A stretch of DNA of 64,000 nucleotides. Origin: Alloalcanivorax gelatiniphagus (GTDB taxonomy: Bacteria > Pseudomonadota > Gammaproteobacteria > Pseudomonadales > Alcanivoracaceae). The notes under the pieces are model-generated. The model made no database searches, had not been told where the DNA came from, and was given only the letters and a program-made list of their open reading frames with translations. The stretch covers positions 124,001 through 188,000 of the forward strand of contig NZ_VCQT01000046.1 of the NCBI RefSeq assembly GCF_005938655.1, read 5' to 3'. How positions within the stretch are numbered: the stretch's first letter is position 1; the number at the start of each line of letters is the position of its first letter. Made by a program: the position numbers and the translations under genes. Below are positions 54,151 through 64,000 of the stretch, piece by piece.

Positions 54151-55386
54151 TCACAAATTGCCCTGGAACCACTTCTTGAAGCGTTCCAGCCAGTTCACTT
54201 CGCCACCGCCGGCCTGGGCCCGGGGGCTGCGTCCTTCTTTCTCCATGCGCTGGCCGTACAGCAGCAGGCCCACGGAGGTGGAATAAATCGGATTGCGCAC
54301 CACGTCGGTGAGGCCCGCCACGCCCTGGGGCGTGCCCAGCCGCACCGGCATGTGGAAAATCTCCTCCGCCAGCTCCACCGCGCCCTCGATCTTGGAGGAG
54401 CCACCGGTGAGTACGATGCCGCCGGGGATCATGTCCTCGAACCCGGAACGGCGGATTTCCGCCTGGATCAGGGTGAACAGCTCGTCGTAGCGCGGCTCCA
54501 CCACCTCGGCCAGGTTCTGGCGGCTGAGGGTGCGCGGCGGCCGGTCGCCAACGCTGGGCACCTTGATGGTCTCGTCGGCGCCGGCCAGCTGGGTCAGCGC
54601 GCAGGCGTACTTGATCTTGATCTCGTCGGCGTGCTGCTTGGGCGTGCGCAGCGCCATGGCGATGTCGTTGGTGACCTGGTCGCCGGCGATGGGGATATTG
54701 GCGGTGTGGCGGATCGCCCCTTCGGTGAAGATGGCGATGTCGGTGGTGCCGCCGCCGATATCAACGATGCACACGCCCAGCTCGCGCTCGTCCTCGGTGA
54801 GCACGGAATGGGCGCTGGCCAGCTGCTCGAGGATGATGTCCTCCACCTCCAGGCCGCAGCGGCGCACGCACTTCTCGATGTTCTGGGCGGCGTTCACCGC
54901 GCAGGTCACCAGATGCACCTTGGCTTCCAGGCGCACACCGCTCATGCCCACCGGCTCGCGCACGCCTTCCTGGTTGTCCACCACGTATTCCTGGGGCAGC
55001 ACGTGCAGGGTCTTCTGGTCCGCCGGAATCGCCACCGCCTGGGCCGCGTCGATGACCCGGTCGATGTCCGCCTGGGTCACTTCCCGGTCGCGGATGGCGA
55101 CGATGCCGTGGGAGTTGAGGCTGCGCACGTGGGACCCGGCGATGCCGGCGTACACGGAATGGATCTGGCAGCCGGCCATCAGCTCCGCCTCTTCCACCGC
55201 GCGCTGAATCGAGCGCACGGTGGCCTCGATGTCCACCACCACGCCCTTCTTCATCCCCCGCGACGGCTGGGAGCCGAGGCCCACCACTTCCACGGTGCCC
55301 TCCTCGGTGACCTGACCGACGATGGCCACCACCTTGGAGGTGCCGATGTCGAGGCCCACGATCATGTTGTCCACTGCGTTCGCCAT
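54151..55386 (-). CDS. ftsA: Cell division protein FtsA
   Basis: Actin-like ATPase that tethers FtsZ to the membrane. The 411-residue product has N-terminal IVGLDIGTSKVVAIVG (phosphate 1), the FtsA-specific 1C domain, CIVDIGGGTTDIAIF (phosphate 2), GGIVLTGGSSKIEG (adenosine motif) and a C-terminal amphipathic helix WLERFKKWFQGNL for membrane binding. It follows ftsQ by 22 bp and precedes ftsZ, as usual. Confidence 0.97.
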   Translation of the reverse strand: MANAVDNMIVGLDIGTSKVVAIVGQVTEEGTVEVVGLGSQPSRGMKKGVVVDIEATVRSIQRAVEEAELMAGCQIHSVYAGIAGSHVRSLNSHGIVAIRDREVTQADIDRVIDAAQAVAIPADQKTLHVLPQEYVVDNQEGVREPVGMSGVRLEAKVHLVTCAVNAAQNIEKCVRRCGLEVEDIILEQLASAHSVLTEDERELGVCIVDIGGGTTDIAIFTEGAIRHTANIPIAGDQVTNDIAMALRTPKQHADEIKIKYACALTQLAGADETIKVPSVGDRPPRTLSRQNLAEVVEPRYDELFTLIQAEIRRSGFEDMIPGGIVLTGGSSKIEGAVELAEEIFHMPVRLGTPQGVAGLTDVVRNPIYSTSVGLLLYGQRMEKEGRSPRAQAGGGEVNWLERFKKWFQGNL

Positions 55387-55408
55387 TAGAGGTGCGTCCC
55401 CTGTTTGC

Positions 55409-58702
<3,294 letters not shown>

Positions 58703-58713
<11 letters not shown>

Positions 58714-59773
58714 GGGCCACCTCCTCGCACAATCTCGCCACCCGGGCGGCGCTGTCCGGCACCGCCAGCTGGCGGGCCCGGCTCGCGATCTGCGCCAGGG
58801 CGTCCCGTTCGGTCATGCCGGCCAGGCTGCGCGCCAGGGCGCCGGCATTCATATCGTTCTGCGCCATCATCAGGGCGGCGCCCCGGTCCACCAGCCAGCG
58901 GGCGTTGAGGGTCTGGTGGTCGTCCACCGCGGTGGGCAGTGGCACGAACAGCGCGGCCACGCCGGCGGCGGCCACTTCCGCCACCGTCAGGGCACCGGCC
59001 CGGCACACCACCAGGTCCGCCCAGGCATAGGCCTCGGCCATGTCATCGATGAATTCGCTGACCCGGGCATTGAGGCCCAGGGCCTTGTACACCGGCAGCG
59101 CCTCGTCCTCGCGCCCGGCGCCGCACTGGTGGCGCACCTCCAGATGGTTGCCCAGCGCCGCCATCAGCAGCTCCGGCAGGTCCTGATTGAGCGCCAGGGC
59201 GCCCTGGCTGCCGCCCAGCACCAGCACCCGCAGGGCGCCCCGGCGGGCCTGGTAACGTTCCGCCGGCTCCATCAGGGTGGCGATCTCGGCGCGAACCGGG
59301 TTGCCCACCCAGACGCCGCCGGGCATGGCGCCCTCGAAGCCCTCCAGGGTTTCGTTGGCGAAGCGCGACAGCAGGCGGTTGGTCATCCCCGGCACCGCGT
59401 TCTGCTCGTGCACCACCAGCGGCACGCCGGCCATGCGCGCGGCCAGGCCGCCGGGGGCGCTGACGAAACCGCCAAAGCCCACCGCCAGCACCGGCTTGAC
59501 CCGGCGAATCAAACGCCGGGCCTGCCACAGGGCGCGCAGCAACTGCAGCGGCCCGAGCACCTTGCGCTTGAGGCCGCCGCCGCGCAGCCGGCCCACGCCC
59601 AGGGTGGCCACCTGGAAGCCGTGCTTGGGCACCAGCCGGGCCTCCATGCCGCCCTCGGCGCCCAGCCACAGAATCTGGTAGCCCGCGTCGGTGAGCTCCC
59701 GGGCCACCGCCAGCGCCGGGAACACGTGCCCGCCGGTGCCGCCGGCCATGATCAGAACCGTTCCCTTACTCAT
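58703..59773 (-). CDS. murG: UDP-GlcNAc:lipid I N-acetylglucosaminyltransferase MurG
   Basis: Peripheral membrane GT-B glycosyltransferase converting lipid I to lipid II. The 356-residue protein has the acceptor loop [52 protein letters not shown], the donor-site loop [11 protein letters not shown] and the C-terminal [35 protein letters not shown]. The start is ATG 59773 with a GGAGGG upstream, overlapping the ftsW stop (ATGA). The longer open frame continuing upstream is the shadow of ftsW. Confidence 0.97.
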
Positions 59774-60939
59774 TGCGCCCTCCCCCTGGCCTGCAGACGG
59801 GATTGCTCGGCGCCGGCGCGCAGCACCAGCGCCACCATGGCCGCCGAGATCAGCAGCGACGAGCCGCCATAGCTGACGAACGGCAGGGTCAGGCCCTTGG
59901 TGGGCAACACGCCCATGTTCACGCCCACGTTGATGAACGCCTGGGCGCAGAACACCAGCGCGCAGCCGTACACCAGATAGGCGTGATAGAGGAAACCGCG
60001 CTCTTCCAGGCGGTGGCCGATGCGGAACACCCGCCAGCCCAGCACGGTGAAGCCGGCCAGCATGGCGACCACGCCCAGCAGGCCCCACTCCTCGGCCAGC
60101 ACCGCGAATACGAAATCGGTGTGCGCCTCGGGCAGGTAGAACAGTTTTTGCACGCTGTTGCCCAGGCCCACGCCCAGGAAATGGCCCCGGCCAAAGGCGA
60201 TCAGGCTCTGGGTCAGCTGATAGCCGGCACCGTACTGGTCCGCCCAGGGGTCCGTGAAGCTCATCAGGCGGGCCACCCGGTAGGGTTCCGCCAGCGCCAC
60301 CACCGCCGCCAGCACCACCGCCACCAGACCGATCAGCAGGAAGCGCAGGGTCGGCACCCCGGCCAGGAACAACATGCCCATGGCGGTAATGCCGAGCACC
60401 ACCACGGCGCCGAAGTCCGGCTGCAGCAGCAGCAGGAAGGTGAGTGCGCCGAGCACGCCCAGCGGGATCAGAAACGCCTTCCAGCGGCTTTCCAGGGCGG
60501 CCTTGTGCTGGGCGATGTAGCCGGCCAGATACAGGATGAAGCACAGCTTCACCACCTCGGAGGCCTGAATGGTCAGGCCCGGCAGGGCGATCCAGCGGGT
60601 GGAGCCATTCACTTCCCGGCCCAGCCCCGGCACGAACACCAGCAGCAACACCACCACCGCCACCGGCAACACCGCGAAGCGCAGCCGTTCCAGCAGCCCC
60701 AGCGGCACGCAGCAATAAACGAACAGGCCCACGCCAACGCCGGCCAGCAGATACAGGCCGTGGCGCATGCCGTAGTAAAACGGGTTGCCAAGCCGGGTCT
60801 CGCCGATCTGCAGCGAGGCGGAGGTGACGATCACCAGCCCGGCCAGGCTCAACAGCGCCACCGCCCACAGCAGAGGCCGGTCCACGCCAGGCTGGCGCAG
60901 CGACATCAGCGGATTGGGGTGCAGGGACGCTTTAGCCAC
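59770..60939 (-). CDS. ftsW: Lipid II polymerase/division protein FtsW
   Basis: SEDS-family glycan polymerase of the divisome, 389 residues with ten predicted transmembrane helices. Signatures are PGLGREVNGSTRWI, LQPDFGAVVVLGITAMGMLFLAG, FGRGHFLGVGLGNSVQKLFYLPEAHTDFVFAVLAEEWG and PTKGLTLPFVSYGGSSLL. The start is GTG 60939, six bases after AAGGAGG and overlapping the murD stop. An ATG at 60906 would skip 11 residues and lacks this ribosome site. Confidence 0.96.
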   Translation of the reverse strand: MAKASLHPNPLMSLRQPGVDRPLLWAVALLSLAGLVIVTSASLQIGETRLGNPFYYGMRHGLYLLAGVGVGLFVYCCVPLGLLERLRFAVLPVAVVVLLLVFVPGLGREVNGSTRWIALPGLTIQASEVVKLCFILYLAGYIAQHKAALESRWKAFLIPLGVLGALTFLLLLQPDFGAVVVLGITAMGMLFLAGVPTLRFLLIGLVAVVLAAVVALAEPYRVARLMSFTDPWADQYGAGYQLTQSLIAFGRGHFLGVGLGNSVQKLFYLPEAHTDFVFAVLAEEWGLLGVVAMLAGFTVLGWRVFRIGHRLEERGFLYHAYLVYGCALVFCAQAFINVGVNMGVLPTKGLTLPFVSYGGSSLLISAAMVALVLRAGAEQSRLQARGRAQ

Positions 60940-62257
60940 CGGCCACCTCCTTGGCCCGGGCGGTGAAGTCATCGCCACGGGCGGTGTAACCGCTGTACAT
61001 GTCGAACGACGCGCAGGCCGGTGACAGCAGCACCGCGTCACCGGGCTGCGCCAGTTGCCGCGCCCGGTCCACCGCCGCGGCCATGTCGGTGACCCGCTCA
61101 TAGGGCACGCCGGCCAGGCCCTCGGCCACCTTGTCCGCGTCCTGACCCAGCAGCAGGGCGGCACGCAGGTATTGGCGGGCCGGCTCGCCCATGGGCGAGA
61201 AGTCCTGGCCCTTGCCCTGGCCGCCGGCGATCAGGATCACCTTGCCGGGGATCACTTCGCCGATGCCGGTCAGCGCCGCCAGGGTGGCCCCCACGTTGGT
61301 GGCCTTGGAATCGTTGATCCAGCGCACTTCGCCGGCTTCCGCCACCAACTGGCAGCGGTGCGGCAGGCCCTTGAAGGCCTTGATGGTGGCCAGGGCGGTG
61401 GCGCGGTCGAAGCCCAGCGCATCGCTCATGGCCAGCACCGCCAGCACATTCATGGCGTTGTGGTGGCCGGTGAGCGCCAGCTCATCCAGATGCAGCAGCA
61501 CCTGGCCCTGGTGGATCAGGGTGCGCCGCTCCGCGTCCAGCCGGTAATGGGCTTCCGGGTGGCTGCCGAAGGTGACCTCCCGGGGGGCCGGATTCTGGGG
61601 CCGGGTGGCCAGGTCGTCCCGGTTCCACACCGCCACCTGACAGCCGTCGTAAATGCGCTGCTTGGCGGCCACGTAATCGCTGAACGTGGTGTAACGGTCC
61701 AGGTGGTCCTGGGACACATTGAGGATGCTGGCCACCTGGGCGTTGAGGCTGTAGGTGGTCTCCAGCTGGAAGCTGGACAGTTCCAGCACGAACAGCTCCG
61801 CCTCGTCGCGCAGCAGGTCCAGGGCCGGCACGCCCAGGTTGCCGCCCACCCCGGGGCGGGCGTCGCAGGCCTGCGCCACTTCGCCCAACAGGGTGACCAC
61901 GGTGCTCTTGGCGTTGGAACCGGTGATCGCCACCAGCGGCCGGCTGGCGGCCCGGGCGAACAGCTCGATGTCGCCGATCACTTCCTTGCCCTCGGCGGCC
62001 TGCTCGGCGATGGCCGGGGTGGACACCGCCACCCCCGGGCTGACGATCAGCCGGCGGGCCCGTTTCATCCAGCCGCTCTTGAAGCCGCCGGTATGAATCT
62101 TGAGTTTCGGGTATTCGGCCCGCAGGTCGTCCAGTCCGGCCGGAGCTTCGCGGGTGTCCAGAGCGCGCGCGGCCATGCCCTGATCCGCCAGATAGCGGAT
62201 CACGGAGTGCCCGGTAACCCCGAGACCAATGACCAGATCGAACGCGTCTTTCGCCAT
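60932..62257 (-). CDS. murD: UDP-N-acetylmuramoyl-L-alanine--D-glutamate ligase MurD
   Basis: Adds D-glutamate to UDP-MurNAc-L-Ala. The 441-residue protein has an N-terminal Rossmann domain (LVIGLGVTGHSVIRYL), the ATP loop ITGSNAKSTVVTLLGE, NVSQDHLDRY, WINDSKATNVGATLAAL and the C-terminal LLSPACASFDMYSGYTARGDDF. The P-loop reads GSNAKST rather than the more common GSNGKST, a tolerated change. It precedes ftsW and follows mraY with a 19-bp gap. Confidence 0.96.
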   Translation of the reverse strand: MAKDAFDLVIGLGVTGHSVIRYLADQGMAARALDTREAPAGLDDLRAEYPKLKIHTGGFKSGWMKRARRLIVSPGVAVSTPAIAEQAAEGKEVIGDIELFARAASRPLVAITGSNAKSTVVTLLGEVAQACDARPGVGGNLGVPALDLLRDEAELFVLELSSFQLETTYSLNAQVASILNVSQDHLDRYTTFSDYVAAKQRIYDGCQVAVWNRDDLATRPQNPAPREVTFGSHPEAHYRLDAERRTLIHQGQVLLHLDELALTGHHNAMNVLAVLAMSDALGFDRATALATIKAFKGLPHRCQLVAEAGEVRWINDSKATNVGATLAALTGIGEVIPGKVILIAGGQGKGQDFSPMGEPARQYLRAALLLGQDADKVAEGLAGVPYERVTDMAAAVDRARQLAQPGDAVLLSPACASFDMYSGYTARGDDFTARAKEVAGG

Positions 62258-62276
62258 ATATTTCTTATTCCGCCCT

Positions 62277-63359
62277 TTAGCGAATTTTCAGGGTCGCGAG
62301 ACCCACCAGTACAAGAATCACGGTGATGATCCAGAACCGCACGATGATCTTCGGCTCCGGCCATCCTTTCAGTTCAAAGTGGTGATGGATCGGCGCCATG
62401 CGGAAAATGCGCCGGCCGGTGAGCTTGAACGAGGCCACCTGCAACATTACCGATACGGTCTCCATCACGAACACACCGCCCATGATGAACAGCACGATTT
62501 CCTGGCGAACGATCACCGCCATCACGCCCAGCACCGCGCCCAGGGACAGGGCGCCCACGTCGCCCATGAACACCTGTGCCGGGTAGGCGTTGAACCACAG
62601 AAAACCAAGCCCGGCGCCACACAGACCGGCGACGATCACCACCAGTTCGCCGGCCCCGGCGATATAGGGAATCTGCAGGTAAGTGGCGAACTCCGCGTGG
62701 CCGCTGGCGTAGGCGAAGATGCCCAGGGCCGCCGCCACCAGCACGGTGGGCATGATCGCCAGACCGTCCAGGCCGTCGGTGAGGTTGACTGCGTTGGAGG
62801 CGCCGGTGATCACGAAATAGGTGAGCACCACATAGAACAGGCCCATGTTGATCGCCACGGTTTTGAAAAACGGCACGATCAGTTGGGTTTCCGCCGGGCT
62901 CTGGGCGGTGAAATACAAGGCCAGGCCGGCGCCCAGGGCGCCCACGGACTGCCAGAAATACTTCCAGCGGGCCGGCAGGCCGCGCGGGTTTTTCTCCACC
63001 ACCTTGCGCCAGTCGTCCACCCAGCCCACCGCGCCAAACACGGTGAGCACCGCCAGGGTGATCCACACGAAACGGTTGCCCAGGTCCGCCCACAGCAGGG
63101 TGGCGATGGCGATGGACACCAGAATCAGGCCGCCGCCCATGGTCGGCGTGCCGGCCTTGCTCAGATGGCTTTTCGGGCCGTCGTCGCGGATCGCCTGGCC
63201 GACCTGTTTTTCCTGCAGTTTGCGAATCATCACCGGGCCGATCCAGAACGCCAGGAACAGCGCCGTCAGCACCGCCAGAATGGCGCGCAGGGTGATGTAC
63301 TGGAACACCGTGAAGCCGTTGTAGAGTCCGCTCAGTTGTTCCGCCAGCCAAAGCAGCAT
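62277..63359 (-). CDS. mraY: Phospho-N-acetylmuramoyl-pentapeptide transferase MraY
   Basis: Integral membrane enzyme making lipid I on undecaprenyl phosphate. The 360-residue length and ten hydrophobic helices are standard. Active-site features are [41 protein letters not shown] and the histidine-rich loop [27 protein letters not shown]. The ATG overlaps the murF stop by one base (TGATG). Confidence 0.98.
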   Translation of the reverse strand: MLLWLAEQLSGLYNGFTVFQYITLRAILAVLTALFLAFWIGPVMIRKLQEKQVGQAIRDDGPKSHLSKAGTPTMGGGLILVSIAIATLLWADLGNRFVWITLAVLTVFGAVGWVDDWRKVVEKNPRGLPARWKYFWQSVGALGAGLALYFTAQSPAETQLIVPFFKTVAINMGLFYVVLTYFVITGASNAVNLTDGLDGLAIMPTVLVAAALGIFAYASGHAEFATYLQIPYIAGAGELVVIVAGLCGAGLGFLWFNAYPAQVFMGDVGALSLGAVLGVMAVIVRQEIVLFIMGGVFVMETVSVMLQVASFKLTGRRIFRMAPIHHHFELKGWPEPKIIVRFWIITVILVLVGLATLKIR

Positions 63360-64000
63360 CAGTGCTGTCCCCCGTCATTATTGGTGAGCCGTTGCACCAC
63401 TTGCTCCATGCGGGCGAAACGCGACCCCTTGACCAGTACCGTGCCGCCGGCGGCGAGAATCTCGCGCGCCAGGTCGGCGGCCTGGTCGTGGTTGTCCACC
63501 GGCCGGGCGCCGTCGCCGAAGCCGCGCGCGGCGGATTCGGCGCCGGGCACCGTGATCAGTGTGTCGAGACCGGCCTGTTTGGCGTCTTCGCCCAGTTCGC
63601 CGATCAGTTTTTCCGCGTCCGGGCCCAGCTCGCCAATCGGCCCCAGTACCAGGGCGCGCGGTGCCGGGCGGTCCGCCAGCCAGGCAATGGCGGCGCGCAC
63701 CGAGCCCGGGTTGGCGTTGTAGGCGTCGTCCACCAGGGTGCCGCCGCCATTGGCGATCACGTTCATGCGGCCGGACACCGGCTTGAGCGCGGCCAGCCGC
63801 GGCGCGGCGGCGGCCAGGTCGTCACCGAGGGCGGAGGCCGCCGCCAGTGCCAGCAGCGCGTTACCCACCTGATGGGCGCCCACCAGCGACAGGCGCACCG
63901 TCAGGCCCAGCGGCTGCACCACGAAGGAGGCGCCTTGCTCGTCCAGCCGCACCGACTCCGCGTACAGATCGCAGCCGTCGGTGTGGCGCACGCCCACCCG
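63359..64000 (-). CDS. murF: UDP-N-acetylmuramoyl-tripeptide--D-Ala-D-Ala ligase MurF (partial)
   Basis: The C-terminal part of MurF (about 214 residues), cut by the window edge, so the start lies beyond 64000. It adds D-Ala-D-Ala to the UDP-MurNAc tripeptide. Visible are the central-domain end [58 protein letters not shown] and the C-terminal domain [19 protein letters not shown]. It is the most upstream dcw gene in view and reads into mraY. Confidence 0.95.
   Translation of the reverse strand, partial: RVGVRHTDGCDLYAESVRLDEQGASFVVQPLGLTVRLSLVGAHQVGNALLALAAASALGDDLAAAAPRLAALKPVSGRMNVIANGGGTLVDDAYNANPGSVRAAIAWLADRPAPRALVLGPIGELGPDAEKLIGELGEDAKQAGLDTLITVPGAESAARGFGDGARPVDNHDQAADLAREILAAGGTVLVKGSRFARMEQVVQRLTNNDGGQH

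Overview
This window is a chromosomal stretch of a high-GC gammaproteobacterium. Gene content and order resemble the Pseudomonadales and Oceanospirillales: ampD/ampE near nadC and pilABCD-coaE-yacG, and lpxC-dciA-M23 peptidase-secA-argJ-Nudix/ThiE beside the dcw cluster. A marine Alcanivorax-like genus fits best. That placement is inferred from synteny and protein character, not from a database search.

Layout. 1-3.5 kb: the flagellar genes flgA and flgMN (flgMN behind a FliA-type promoter), a degenerate EAL-HDOD protein and a small lipoprotein. 3.5-7 kb: a holD-like gene and rimI downstream of a rhombosortase-like gene, then an SLC13 transporter. 7-13.6 kb: a type I restriction-modification island (hsdM-hsdS-hsdR), of lower GC than its neighbours and enclosed by a long inverted repeat. 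13.6-15.8 kb: groESL behind a CIRCE operator. 16-20.4 kb: an SDR enzyme, an alkyltransferase-like protein, an AmpG-type permease, a ketopantoate reductase and a cobalamin adenosyltransferase. 20.7-23.5 kb: a sensor kinase, its response regulator and a Spy-like periplasmic protein. 23.5-28 kb: pyruvate dehydrogenase aceE-aceF. 28-34.8 kb: ampE, ampD, a DUF1631 gene, a sodium:alanine-type symporter and nadC. 34.8-37.2 kb: an accessory patch with two different nucleotidyltransferase/HEPN (MntA/HepT-type) modules around a glycine-zipper lipoprotein gene. 37.2-44.9 kb: type IV pilus genes, with a six-cysteine pilin (pilA), a DsbC-like isomerase and an O-antigen-ligase-family membrane protein on one strand and pilBCD-coaE-yacG on the other. 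44.9-51.7 kb: a Nudix/ThiE protein, argJ, secA, an M23 peptidase and dciA. 51.8-64 kb: the division and cell-wall cluster read leftward, murF (partial)-mraY-murD-ftsW-murG-murC-ddl-ftsQ-ftsA-ftsZ-lpxC.

Peptidoglycan is a theme. Synthesis (dcw cluster), recycling (AmpG-like, AmpD, AmpE) and remodelling (M23) genes all lie in one window, although no ampC or ampR is visible.

The most unusual layer is repetitive DNA. First, about 26 copies of a 23-bp palindromic REP-like sequence in two flavours occur mostly as inverted pairs (REPIN-like). Pairs lie inside the coding sequences of aceF and ftsQ, and single copies supply the stop codons of four genes. Second, a family of intergenic elements is built from degenerate 7-bp tandem units facing each other across a GC-rich core. 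One of them carries a perfect 12-copy array upstream of ampD. Third, the diverged 3' end of a lipoprotein gene is found alone on the far side of the second nucleotidyltransferase/HEPN module, as an integration scar would be.
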